Assembly (NCBI GenBank): GCA_030653505.1
Contig: JAURZK010000029.1
Span: 1-50,983 of the forward strand
Reading direction: 5' to 3'
Origin: Rubrivivax sp.
Lineage (GTDB): Bacteria > Pseudomonadota > Gammaproteobacteria > Burkholderiales > Burkholderiaceae_C
Length of the DNA stretch: 50,983 bases
How positions within the stretch are numbered: position 1 is the stretch's first letter; every line of letters begins with the position of its first letter. The notes under the pieces are model-generated. The model made no database searches. It had not been told where the DNA came from and worked only from the letters and a program-made list of their open reading frames with translations. The translations under genes were made by a program, and so were the position numbers. This document shows positions 25,858-34,082 of this stretch, one piece after another.

Positions 25858-25991
25858 GCCTGGGACGGTACGTCCATCCCCTGGTGCAACCCGCCTGTCG
25901 GCGCCGTCGGCCAAAATGCCGCCCGCCGCGTTAACCCCTGGCCTTCTGTACCCGGCGCGCAGCCCGGACGCACCCAAGAGGAATCCTCGCC

Positions 25992-27110
25992 ATGACCACG
26001 CCCCACCTCTTCACCCGCACCCTGCTTGCACTGGCCTTGGCCGGCGCGGCGCTGACCGGCGCTGCCCAGCCCGCCGAGCCCAAGGTGCTGAACATCTACA
26101 ACTGGTCGGACTACATCGCCGAAGACACGCTGAAGAACTTCGAGAAAGAGACCGGCATCAAGGTCCGCTACGACAACTACGATGCCAACGAGATCCTGCA
26201 GGCCAAGCTGGTGGCCGGCAACAGCGGCTACGACATCGTGGTGCCCAGCGCGCACTTCGCGAAGACGCAGATCGCCGGCGGCCTGTTCCAGAAGCTCGAC
26301 CGCGCGCAGCTCGGCAACTGGGGCAACCTCGACCCCGCGCTGCTCGAGAAGCTGGCCGGCGTCGACCCCGGCAACCAGCATCTCGTGACCTGGATGTGGG
26401 GCTACGTCACCGTCGGCGTCAACAACGGCAAGGTCAAGGCCGCCCTGGGCAGCACGCCCATGCCTGCCAACCCCTGGGACCTGATCTTCAAGCCCGAGTA
26501 CGCCAGCAAGCTCAAGGGCTGCGGCATCAACGTGCTGGACTCGGCGTCGGAAGTGCTGCCGGTGGCCATGATCTACGCCGGCAAGGCGCCCTACAGCAAG
26601 GTCGCCAAGGACTACGACGCCGCGCGCGAGGTCCTGAGCAAGGCCCGCCCCTTCGTCACCCGCTTCTCGTCGTCGGGCTACATCAACGACCTGGCCGCCG
26701 GCCAGCTGTGCGTGGTGATGGGCTACTCGGGCGACATCAACATCGCGCGCCAGCGCGCCATCGACAGCAAGAGCGGCCAGGACATCCAGGCGCTCATCCC
26801 GCCGACCGGCGCAACGCTGTTCTTCGACACCATGGCCATCCCCAAGGACGCCAAGCACCCGAAAAACGCGCACCTCTTCATCAACTACATCCTGCGCCCC
26901 GAGGTGCACGCATCGCTGACAAACAAGGTCTTCTACGCCAACCCCAACGCGGCGTCGAAGAAGTTCGTCACCAAGGCCGTGGCCGACAACCCCACCGTGT
27001 TCCCGAACGCCACCGACATCGCCAAGTTCACCGTGCCCGACGCCGTGCCGCAGGACATCCGCCGTGTGCAGACGCGCGTGTTCACCAGCTTCAAGGCCAA
27101 CACGAAGTAG
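25992..27110 (+). CDS. PotF-like polyamine ABC transporter substrate-binding protein
   Basis: A 372-residue periplasmic binding protein of the spermidine/putrescine family. A signal peptide covers residues 1-25 (ending TGAAQPAE). The mature protein opens with VLNIYNWSDYIAEDTLKNFE, the typical PotD/PotF start including the Trp-Ser-Asp ligand contact, and contains YDIVVPSAHF, WMWGYVTVGVN, VLDSASEVLPVAMIY and MGYSGDINIAR, all family hallmarks; length is as for PotF. AAGAGGAA is a good ribosome site. No permease or ATPase genes adjoin it, so it works with components elsewhere or as a sensor. A short inverted repeat GGACG-GTA-CGTCC lies at 25863-25875. Confidence 0.92.
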   Translation: MTTPHLFTRTLLALALAGAALTGAAQPAEPKVLNIYNWSDYIAEDTLKNFEKETGIKVRYDNYDANEILQAKLVAGNSGYDIVVPSAHFAKTQIAGGLFQKLDRAQLGNWGNLDPALLEKLAGVDPGNQHLVTWMWGYVTVGVNNGKVKAALGSTPMPANPWDLIFKPEYASKLKGCGINVLDSASEVLPVAMIYAGKAPYSKVAKDYDAAREVLSKARPFVTRFSSSGYINDLAAGQLCVVMGYSGDINIARQRAIDSKSGQDIQALIPPTGATLFFDTMAIPKDAKHPKNAHLFINYILRPEVHASLTNKVFYANPNAASKKFVTKAVADNPTVFPNATDIAKFTVPDAVPQDIRRVQTRVFTSFKANTK

Positions 27111-27180
27111 CCCCGGTGGCGGGCTGCGCGGCAAGGTGGCGCCCCGATAATCGCCAGCTTTCCGCCCCCGGGCCCGCCCC

Positions 27181-27606
27181 ATGTTCAAACGTGTCGTCCT
27201 GCCCATCGTGCTGCTGGCTGCCCTGCTGGCGCTGTACTTCTGGGCCGCGCTCAGCTGGAGCTATTCCAGCGGCGAGCGCGCCGGCTGGGTGCAGAAGCTG
27301 TCGAACAAGGGCTGGCTGTGCAAGACCTGGGAAGGTGAACTGGCGCTGGTGTCGCTGCCGGGCACCACGCCCGAGAAGTTCCTGTTCACGATCTGGGATG
27401 ACGCGGTGGCCGCGCAGGTCACGCGCGCCATGGGCAAACGCGTGGCATTGCATTACGAAGAGAAGGTCGGCCTGCCGGGCAGCTGCTTCGGCGAGACCCG
27501 CCACTACGTCACCGGCATCACCGTCAGCGAAGAGATCCCGCTGGCTGCCGGCGTGATGGTGCCCACGCACCCGGCGTCGGCAGCGTCGGCCGCCTCCGCC
27601 CCGTAG
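27181..27606 (+). CDS. Membrane-anchored hypothetical protein
   Basis: A 141-residue protein with one N-terminal helix (about residues 5-26, VVLPIVLLAALLALYFWAAL) and a soluble remainder likely on the periplasmic side. The soluble part contains GERAGWVQKLSNKGWLCKTWEGELAL, cited here by GWLCKTWEGELAL, and FTIWDDAVAAQVTRAMGKRVALHYEEK. It has two cysteines (in WLCK and GSCFG) and an Ala/Ser-rich tail. The sequence looks like a widespread small betaproteobacterial family without known function. It lies 70 bases after the PotF-like gene on the same strand and converges on the acyl-CoA synthetase gene. Confidence 0.82.
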   Translation: MFKRVVLPIVLLAALLALYFWAALSWSYSSGERAGWVQKLSNKGWLCKTWEGELALVSLPGTTPEKFLFTIWDDAVAAQVTRAMGKRVALHYEEKVGLPGSCFGETRHYVTGITVSEEIPLAAGVMVPTHPASAASAASAP

Positions 27607-27624
27607 GCATCGACCAGTCCGCGG

Positions 27625-29319
27625 TTACTTCTTGTACCAGACCACCTGCTTGCGCATGCCGACCCAGGTGTCGTAGTTCTGCGCAAACAGGTCCTCGATG
27701 CGGTTGCGCTTGACCTTGAAGGTGGGCGTGATGATGTCGTTGTCCACCGTCCAGGCCTCGGCCATCAGCACCACGCAGTCGATCTGCTCGTGCGGGTCCA
27801 GCAGTTCGTTGACGGCCTTCAGGTGCATGGTCATCGACATTTCCAGCTCGGCCCGGCCGGCGGCGTCCAGCGAACGTTTCACGCCCTCGGGGTTCAGCAT
27901 CGCCAGCGCCAGCGGCTGGCCGAGGTTGGCGCCGGTGACGCACACCGCTTCCACCGCGGGGTGCATGACGAGCCGGTCTTCGATGGGCGCCGGTGCCACG
28001 TACTTGCCCTTGTTGGTCTTGAACAAGTCCTTCACGCGGCCGGTGATCTTCAGGTTGCCCTCGGCGTCGAGCGCGCCCTTGTCGCCGGTGTGCAGCCAGC
28101 CGTCTTCGGTGAAGGCCTGGCGCGTGAGTTCGGGCTCCTTGTAGTAGCCCAGCATCAGGCAGGGCGCCTTCATCTGGATCTCGCTCGTCACCGGGTCGAT
28201 GCGGCTCTGCACGCCGTCGTAGGGCAGGCCCACGGTGCCCGGGCGCTGCTTGCCCGGCAGCGTGGCATGGCTGACGCCGCAGTTCTCGGTCATGCCGTAG
28301 ACCTCGACGAGGTCCAGCCCCAGCTTGTTGTACCAGCGCAGCAGCTCGGGCGGCATGGGCGCCGCGCCGCCGGCGGCCCAGGTGCATTCCTGCAGGCCCA
28401 GCGCCTTCAAGATTTTCTTGCGCACGATGCCGCCCAGGATGGGGATCTTCAGCAGACGGTCGAGCTTGGCCGGCGGCATCTTCGCGCCGATGCCCTGCTG
28501 GAACTTCACCCACAGCCGCGGCACGCTGAAGAAGACCGTGGGCCGCGCACGCTGCAGGTCGGACGTGAAGGTGTCCAGGCTCTCTGCGAAGTACACGTGC
28601 ATGCCGGTGGCCAGCATGCCGTGTTCGACCAGCGTGCGCTCGGCGACGTGGCTCAGCGGCAGGTAGCTCAGCATGCGCGCGCTGTTGTCGATGGGCACGC
28701 GTTTCAGGCCGCTCTGCACACCCCAGGCGAAGGTCGCGAAGCTGTGCATCACGCCCTTGGGTGCACCGGTGGTGCCCGAGGTGTACATGATGGTGGCCAG
28801 CTCGTCGGCGTCGCGCACGGGTTCGCCTTTCAGTGGCTCGGTCTTGGCGGTGATGTCTTCCCAGCGCGGGTAGGACTTCGCGGCATCGTCGGGCGTCAGC
28901 GGCAGGGCAATGCAGGGAAGACCCGCCGGAATGCCGGACTTCATGCCGTCCCAGCCATCGAGCTTGCCGACGAAGAGCAGCTTGGCTTCACTGTGGTCGA
29001 GGATCTGCCGGATGGTGCCCGCCGCCAGCGTGGGGTACAGCGGCACCGACACAAAGCCGCCGATCCAGATCGCGAAGTCGGCCATGAGCCAATGCGCCGT
29101 ATTCTTGGACAGCAAGGCCACCTTGTCGCCGGGCCGCAGGCCCAGGCTCTGCAGATGAGCGGCCATGCGGCGGCTCTGGTCGACGAGTTCGCGCCAGGTG
29201 TAGTCGCGCACCGGCCCGCCACCCAAAGGCTGCGTCAGCGCCACTCGGTCGGGGCTGGTCTTTTCCCAGTGGTACAGACGCTGCAGCGCGAGTGCGTCGG
29301 GCGTAAAGGTCGAGGCCAT
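27625..29319 (-). CDS. Long-chain acyl-CoA synthetase (AMP-binding)
   Basis: A 564-residue adenylate-forming enzyme that activates a fatty acid with ATP and CoA. The P-loop-like A3 motif is TIMYTSGTTGAPKGVMHS, A5 is VYGMTENCG, A7 is GWLHTGDKG, A8 begins GNLKITGRVKDLFKTNKGKYVAP, and the catalytic Lys region is TPTFKVKRNRIEDLF. The sequence is of the FACL/FadD15-like type, with the longer N-terminal domain and a lid segment (MPPAKLDRLLKIPILGG). Start ATG at 29319. It is a single gene here; direct role in fatty-acid uptake or degradation is inferred. Confidence 0.93.
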   Translation of the reverse strand: MASTFTPDALALQRLYHWEKTSPDRVALTQPLGGGPVRDYTWRELVDQSRRMAAHLQSLGLRPGDKVALLSKNTAHWLMADFAIWIGGFVSVPLYPTLAAGTIRQILDHSEAKLLFVGKLDGWDGMKSGIPAGLPCIALPLTPDDAAKSYPRWEDITAKTEPLKGEPVRDADELATIMYTSGTTGAPKGVMHSFATFAWGVQSGLKRVPIDNSARMLSYLPLSHVAERTLVEHGMLATGMHVYFAESLDTFTSDLQRARPTVFFSVPRLWVKFQQGIGAKMPPAKLDRLLKIPILGGIVRKKILKALGLQECTWAAGGAAPMPPELLRWYNKLGLDLVEVYGMTENCGVSHATLPGKQRPGTVGLPYDGVQSRIDPVTSEIQMKAPCLMLGYYKEPELTRQAFTEDGWLHTGDKGALDAEGNLKITGRVKDLFKTNKGKYVAPAPIEDRLVMHPAVEAVCVTGANLGQPLALAMLNPEGVKRSLDAAGRAELEMSMTMHLKAVNELLDPHEQIDCVVLMAEAWTVDNDIITPTFKVKRNRIEDLFAQNYDTWVGMRKQVVWYKK

Positions 29320-29454
29320 GGTGTGGGGGCGGGCGCGGGGCCCGATCAGCGAGAGAGGGCGCGAGCCTACCGAAGGCGGGCCGGCCTGGACAGGCGGGCT
29401 TTCCTGAACCTTACGCCGCCCACGCCCTGCATCAGCTGCTGGGCCCGGGCACGC

Positions 29455-30270
29455 TCAGCAGCCTTGAGCGGCGGCTTCCAGCTCCTCGTGCGTCTGGCAC
29501 GCGGCGCGCATCACCAGCACTTCGTCGAGATCCGCGGCCTGCGCGATGGCCATCACGGCGGCGTCGAGCGCGTCGGGATCGTGCATCAGCACGTGCGCCA
29601 GCAGCGACAGCGCGCAGATCGAGCGCCGCCCTTCGGCCTCGGGCAGGCGGAAGTGCGCCTGCGCCTCGACGTGGTGGCGCACGCTGGCCACCGCGGCCGG
29701 GCCCAGGCCCCAGCTCTCGCACAAGGCGGCGCCCAGCGCGTCATGGCTGACGCCGAAGCCGGCGTGTTCCAGCGTCGCCAGTTCGGTGTCGCTGCCAGCG
29801 GCGCGCAGCATGGCGCGGTAGTGGTCGGTGGCGTGGCGGAAGAGCACGGCCTTGCCGCATTCCTCGAACAGGCCGGCCGAATGTGCGGCCCAGGCGTCGA
29901 GTGACAGCCGCGAGGCCAGCCGGCCCATCAGCAGGCCGCGCTTGCCGGCGCGTTCCCACAGCGGCTCGAGTTCTGGCGCGGGCGGGAAGGCGGCGCGCAG
30001 GCCCATCTCGAAGGTGATGCCGGCCACCTCGCGCATGCCCAGGTAACTGATGGCCTGGTGCACACTCTGCACACGGCCCTTCAGGCCGTAGAGCGACGAG
30101 TTCACCGCCTTCATCACCGCGGCAGCCAGCGCCATGTCGGTCTCGATGAGGGTGGCCACGGCCTGCAGGTTGACTACGTCCTCGGCCAGCAGCAGCGACA
30201 GCTGCACCAGCGACTGCGGCTGCGATGGGATGTCGATGTCCAGCTTGCGCAGTTCGGGGTTCACGGACAT
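29455..30270 (-). CDS. HDOD-domain signalling protein
   Basis: A 271-residue single-domain HDOD protein. The hallmark region is seen in MALAAAVMKAVNSSLYGLKGRVQSVHQAISYLGMREVAGIT (for example VNSSLYGLKG and AISYLGMREV), with the HD-like residues degenerate as in the family (WAAHSAGLFEECGKAVLF). It has no second domain. HDOD proteins are thought to be scaffolds or regulators rather than enzymes. ATG at 30270 begins MSVNPELRKLDIDIPSQPQS. It lies 135 bases upstream of the acyl-CoA synthetase gene on the same strand. Confidence 0.9.
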   Translation of the reverse strand: MSVNPELRKLDIDIPSQPQSLVQLSLLLAEDVVNLQAVATLIETDMALAAAVMKAVNSSLYGLKGRVQSVHQAISYLGMREVAGITFEMGLRAAFPPAPELEPLWERAGKRGLLMGRLASRLSLDAWAAHSAGLFEECGKAVLFRHATDHYRAMLRAAGSDTELATLEHAGFGVSHDALGAALCESWGLGPAAVASVRHHVEAQAHFRLPEAEGRRSICALSLLAHVLMHDPDALDAAVMAIAQAADLDEVLVMRAACQTHEELEAAAQGC

Positions 30271-30373
30271 GGCGGGCTTTCGGGGGTTGCACCCGTCATG
30301 CTAGGCAAGCTGCGCCGCGCCGGTGTTGCAAAAGGCAAGGGAAAGGCAGCCTTGTTCCGCTGCCGCAGGCATG

Positions 30374-30397
30374 AAAAAGGCGCCGACCTGCGGCGCC
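30374..30397 (-). terminator. Rho-independent terminator for the GMC oxidoreductase operon
   Basis: On the minus strand GGCGCCG, CAGGT, CGGCGCC is followed by five Ts (30378-30374): a 7-bp GC stem and T-run about 165 bases downstream of the GMC oxidoreductase stop. The rest of the 292-base gap between 30271 and 30562 shows no gene. Confidence 0.82.
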
Positions 30398-30562
30398 CGA
30401 AAGCCTGCCCATCTGCGGGGCGGTCTGCTGTACCTTGCTTCGAATTCTGTCCGTTGTCTCCTCAGGCCCCCGCGCGACGGCGACGCCAAGCGCACACCGC
30501 CACAGGTGTCATGAATGTAACAACGCGGTCCGGCAGCACCATCCGGACATACCCGCCGGACT

Positions 30563-32191
30563 TCAGCCGCCCGCGGCGTCCTGCAGCAGCCAGGCGGCCG
30601 CACGCTCGGCGATCATCAGCGTGGGCGAATTGGTGTTGCCGCTGGTGATGGTGGGCATGACGCTGGCGTCGACGATGCGCAGCCCGGCCACGCCCTGCAC
30701 CCGCAGCCGCGGGTCGACGACGGCGTCGGCTTCGCCCGCGCGGCCCATGCGGCAGGTGCCCACGGGGTGGAAGATGGTGGTGCCGATGTCCCCGGCCAGG
30801 CGCGCCAGTTCGTCGTCGCTCTGGAACTGCACGCCCGGCTTCACTTCCTGCGGCCGGTACTTCGCCAGCGCCGGCATGGCGGCGATGCGGCGCGTCAGGC
30901 GCAGCGAGTCGGCAGCCACCTGGCGGTCTTCGGGCGTCGACAGGTAACGCGCCTGGATGCGCGGCGCGTCCTGCAGGCGCGGGCTGCGGATGCGCACGAA
31001 GCCGCGCGAGGTCGGGTTCAGGTTGCACACACTGGCGGTGAAGGCGTTGTAGCGGTGCAATGGCTGGCCGAAGGCGTCCAAGGACAGCGGCTGTACGTGG
31101 TACTCGACGTTGGGCCAGGTGTGGTCGGGCGACGAGCGCGTGAAGGCCCCCAGCTGCGAAGGCGCCATGCTCATCGGCCCGCTGCGCCGCAACAGGTACT
31201 CGAGGCCGATCATGGCCTTGCCCCAGGTCGAGCCGGCCAGCGTGTTGAGCGTCTTCACGCCTTCCACCGCGAACACGGCGCGGATCTGCAGGTGGTCTTG
31301 CAAGTTCTCGCCGACGCCGGGCAGTTCATGCTGCACGGCGATGCCGTTTTCGTGCAGCAGCGCGCCGGGCCCGATGCCCGACAGCTGCAGCAGCTGCGGC
31401 GTGCCCAGCGCGCCAGCGCAAAGCACCACCTCGCGTGCGGCGCGCACCTGCAAAGGCGCGCCGCCGCCTTCGCGTTGCACCTCGACGCCGACGGCGCGCC
31501 GCCCTTCCAGCAGCACGCGCGTGGTGGTGGCACCGGTCCACACCTGCAGGTTGGGCCGCCCCTGCGCCGGGCGCAGGAAGGCCTTGCTGGTGCTCCAGCG
31601 CACGCCGCGCTTCTGGTTGACCTCGAAGTAACCCACGCCTTCGTTGTCGCCGCGGTTGAAATCGTCTGTGGCCGGGATGCCGGCCTCCTGCGCTGCGACG
31701 GCAAAGGCCTCCAGGATCTCCCAGCGCAGCCGCTGCTTTTCCACCCGCCACTCGTTGCCGGCGCCGTGGGCATCGTCGGCGCCACGCCAGTGGTCCTCGT
31801 GCTGCTTGAAGAAGGGCAGGCAGTTGGCCCAGCTCCAGCCCTCTTCGCCGGTGAGCCGTGCCCACTGGTCGTAATCACGCGACTGGCCTCGCATGTAGAT
31901 CATGCCGTTGATGCTGCTGCAGCCGCCGAGCACACGGCCGCGCGGGTAGCGCAGCTTGCGGCCGTTCAGGCCCACGTCTTCCTCGGTGAAGTAGAGCCAG
32001 TCGGTGCGCGCGTTGCCGATGCAGTAGAGGTAGCCCACCGGGATGTGGATCCAGTGGTAGTCGTCGCGCCCGCCCGCTTCCAGCAGCAGCACGCGGTGGC
32101 GCGGGTCGGCGCAGAGGCGGTTGGCCAGCAGGCAGCCGGCGGTGCCCGCGCCGACGACGACGTAGTCGAAGGCCGGTGTGCTGTCGTTCAT
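30563..32191 (-). CDS. GMC-family FAD oxidoreductase (choline dehydrogenase-like)
   Basis: A 542-residue flavoprotein alcohol dehydrogenase/oxidase. FAD binding is shown by YVVVGAGTAGCLLANRL and LLLEAGGRDD; GMC signature 1 is RGRVLGGCSSINGMIYMRG and signature 2 is GALGTPQLLQLSGIGP. The C-terminal catalytic region carries HPVGTCRMG with its His, and NTNSPTLMIAERAA with the Asn. This is the BetA/alcohol-dehydrogenase AlkJ-like group; the true substrate (choline, aliphatic alcohol or other) cannot be told from sequence. No betB or betI lies nearby, which argues against a betaine operon. It follows the MarC gene by 29 bases on the same strand. Confidence 0.92.
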   Translation of the reverse strand: MNDSTPAFDYVVVGAGTAGCLLANRLCADPRHRVLLLEAGGRDDYHWIHIPVGYLYCIGNARTDWLYFTEEDVGLNGRKLRYPRGRVLGGCSSINGMIYMRGQSRDYDQWARLTGEEGWSWANCLPFFKQHEDHWRGADDAHGAGNEWRVEKQRLRWEILEAFAVAAQEAGIPATDDFNRGDNEGVGYFEVNQKRGVRWSTSKAFLRPAQGRPNLQVWTGATTTRVLLEGRRAVGVEVQREGGGAPLQVRAAREVVLCAGALGTPQLLQLSGIGPGALLHENGIAVQHELPGVGENLQDHLQIRAVFAVEGVKTLNTLAGSTWGKAMIGLEYLLRRSGPMSMAPSQLGAFTRSSPDHTWPNVEYHVQPLSLDAFGQPLHRYNAFTASVCNLNPTSRGFVRIRSPRLQDAPRIQARYLSTPEDRQVAADSLRLTRRIAAMPALAKYRPQEVKPGVQFQSDDELARLAGDIGTTIFHPVGTCRMGRAGEADAVVDPRLRVQGVAGLRIVDASVMPTITSGNTNSPTLMIAERAAAWLLQDAAGG

Positions 32192-32220
32192 GGGCTCGAA
32201 ACCGACCGGTTGTTTTGCTT

Positions 32221-32862
32221 TCAGCGCGCGATGTGGCTGGCCAGGACCGGGAACAGCTTGGTCAGCCCGTCGGCCAGCAGCTCCACGGCCATGGCGGCCA
32301 GGATCAGCCCCATCAGCCGCGTCATGATGTTGATGCCGGTGCGGCCCAGCACCTTCGCGATGCGCCCCGAGGCGCTGAAGACCAGATAGGTGACGAGCGC
32401 GATGACCACGCCGTAAGCGACGAGCACGCCGATCTGCCACAGGTGGCGTGTCTTCTCGGCGTAGATCACCACCGTCGAGATGGTGGCCGGGCCGGTCAGC
32501 AGCGGGATGGTCAGCGGCACGACGGCGATGCTGGCGCCGGCGTCGACCTTCTCGTTGCCTTCATCGACATCGCCGGGCGTGCTCTCGGCCGGCTGGGCAT
32601 TGAGCATGGCCAGCGAGCTGATCAGCAGCAGCGTGCCGCCGCCGACCTGGAACGAGGCCAGCGAGATGCCGAAGAACTCGATCACCTTCAGCCCGGCCAC
32701 GGCGCTGACGGCAATCACCAGGAAGGCCGTGAAGCAGCTGATGCGTATCGTTTGCCGGCGCTGCGGGCCGCTGAAGGTCTGCGTGAAGTGGATGAAAAAC
32801 GGCACCACGCCGATGGGGTTCACGATGGCCAGCAGGGCGATGAGCGGCTTCAGCAGATCCAT
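32221..32862 (-). CDS. MarC family integral membrane protein
   Basis: A 213-residue inner-membrane protein of the MarC (YhgN/UPF0056) family with six predicted helices. The conserved N-terminal AIVNPIGVVPFFI, central GGGTLLLISSLAMLN and VPLTIPLLTGPATISTVV motifs are all visible. A hydrophilic loop (ESTPGDVDEGNEKVD) separates helices 3 and 4. Function is unclear; an early link of MarC to antibiotic resistance has not been upheld. Probably co-transcribed with the downstream GMC oxidoreductase gene. Confidence 0.93.
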   Translation of the reverse strand: MDLLKPLIALLAIVNPIGVVPFFIHFTQTFSGPQRRQTIRISCFTAFLVIAVSAVAGLKVIEFFGISLASFQVGGGTLLLISSLAMLNAQPAESTPGDVDEGNEKVDAGASIAVVPLTIPLLTGPATISTVVIYAEKTRHLWQIGVLVAYGVVIALVTYLVFSASGRIAKVLGRTGINIMTRLMGLILAAMAVELLADGLTKLFPVLASHIAR

Positions 32863-33115
32863 GCCGCGATGGTAGGTGCTATGTGCGCTGCGGCGGCCAG
32901 CGCGCCATGGTGGTGCACGCCTTGCAGAGGGCCGGAACGGACCCGGGTGAGTCTTCGCGGCGCGAAAACAACACTTGACGCGTGGCTTCTTTACATGCTC
33001 AGTTCAGCGGTGCCCTAATAGGGAGTCTGTGTCTGGCAGCCGCACCTTTCGCATGATTGGTTCACGCAGGGTTGAGCTCCGCATGGTTTTTGACTGGTAC
33101 TTTTGAGGGCTCCCC

Positions 33116-33679
33116 GTGGGAAACAAACTTTACGTAGGTAATCTGGCCTATTCGGTACGCGACGACTCGTTGCTCCAGGCCTTTTCGCAGTTCGGCACCG
33201 TCACGTCCGCCAAGGTCATGATGGACCGTGAAACCGGCCGCTCCAAGGGCTTCGGTTTCGTGGAAATGGGTTCGGACCCCGAGGCCCAGGCGGCCATCAA
33301 CGGCATGAACGGCCAGCCGATCGACGGCCGTGCCGTCGTCGTCAACGAAGCGCGCCCGCGTGAAGAGCGCCCGGGTGGCTTCGGCGGTGGCGGTGGTGGC
33401 CGCAGCGGTGGTGGCGGCGGCTACGGCGGTGGCGGCGGTGGTGGCTACGGCGGTGGTGGCGGCGGCTACGGTGGTGGCGGCAGCGGCGGTGGCGGCAGTG
33501 GTGGCGCTGGCGGCGGTGGTGCCGGCGGCGGGGGTGGCCGCAGCCCCTACGGCGGTGGCGGCGGTGGCGGTGGCCGCAGCCCCTACGGCGGTGGCGGTGG
33601 TGGCCGCAGCGGCGGCGGCAGCAGCGGTGGTGGCGGCTATGGTGGTGGCAGCGGCGGTGGCAGCCGCGGCGGTTACTGA
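33116..33679 (+). CDS. RRM RNA-binding protein with glycine-rich tail
   Basis: A 187-residue RNA-binding protein. Residues 3-80 form one RNA-recognition motif with RNP2 LYVGNL (5-10) and RNP1 KGFGFVEM (44-51), similar to cold-inducible cyanobacterial Rbp and plant GRP proteins. From about residue 88 the protein is a low-complexity tail of Gly with periodic Tyr, Arg and Ser (GGYGGGG, GGRSPYGGGG repeats), likely disordered and sticky. The start is GTG at 33116, with GAGGG 6 bases upstream. The 253-base upstream region has TTGACG at 32975 and TTTACA at 32990 as possible -35 elements, implying a 5' leader of roughly 100 bases, a feature common in cold-shock genes. Regulation by cold is inference. 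Confidence 0.92.
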   Translation: MGNKLYVGNLAYSVRDDSLLQAFSQFGTVTSAKVMMDRETGRSKGFGFVEMGSDPEAQAAINGMNGQPIDGRAVVVNEARPREERPGGFGGGGGGRSGGGGGYGGGGGGGYGGGGGGYGGGGSGGGGSGGAGGGGAGGGGGRSPYGGGGGGGGRSPYGGGGGGRSGGGSSGGGGYGGGSGGGSRGGY

Positions 33680-33720
33680 TCCCGACCGGCATCGCAGCCC
33701 CTCGCAGGCTGCCAACACGA

Positions 33721-33744
33721 AGGGCACCCCAGGGTGCCCTTTTT
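33721..33744 (+). terminator. Rho-independent terminator after the RRM gene
   Basis: AGGGCACCC, CA, GGGTGCCCT is a perfect 9-bp inverted repeat followed by a run of five Ts (33740-33744), 41 bases after the stop codon. Confidence 0.92.
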
Positions 33745-33773
33745 GCCGCCCGGTGCTCAGCCCGAGCGCGCGA

Positions 33774-34082
33774 TCAGTACCTCTCGGGCCGCAGCACCGC
33801 AACAGCACTGAAGTACAGCGCCACGCTGTAATTCTGCGCATAGGTGACCAGCACATGCTCGGCAATGGCGTCGGCCACCGCGGCATCGCAGATCACCTTC
33901 AACTCGACCGTGCGGTCAGCCTCCCAGGCGCCTTCGCGCACACCCTCGTGACCGCCACCGTGAACTTCCGTCACGGTCCAGCCCTGGGCGCCACGTTCGC
34001 GCGCATCCTGTACCAGGCGCTGCTCGAGCACGGCTTCGGCGACGATGACGAGCAGGGTCTTGGGGTGCTTGGAAAGCGTCAT
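33774..34082 (-). CDS. SbtB-like PII-family protein
   Basis: A 102-residue PII-like protein encoded directly after, and overlapping (ATGA), the SbtA-like transporter gene. It opens KTLLVIVAEAVLEQRLVQDARERGAQGWTV (cited by LLVIVAEAVLEQRLV), has the short loop EVHGGGHEGVREGAWEAD where the PII T-loop lies, and ends with VALYFSAVAVLRPERY. In cyanobacteria SbtB binds adenyl nucleotides and gates SbtA; the cyanobacterial C-terminal redox loop with CGPEGC is absent here. The role as a partner of SbtA is inferred from pairing and translational coupling. Confidence 0.82.
   Translation of the reverse strand: MTLSKHPKTLLVIVAEAVLEQRLVQDARERGAQGWTVTEVHGGGHEGVREGAWEADRTVELKVICDAAVADAIAEHVLVTYAQNYSVALYFSAVAVLRPERY

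Noticed and set aside
30563..32191. GMC oxidoreductase as the choline dehydrogenase of a betaine operon
   Set aside because: No betB, betI or choline transporter gene is adjacent, and many GMC enzymes share the same motifs; only the family name is given.
33396..33676. Repeated GGTGGCGG units that look like a tandem DNA repeat
   Set aside because: They are explained by the coding of a Gly-rich protein tail; no exact long period is kept, so this is not a separate repeat element.
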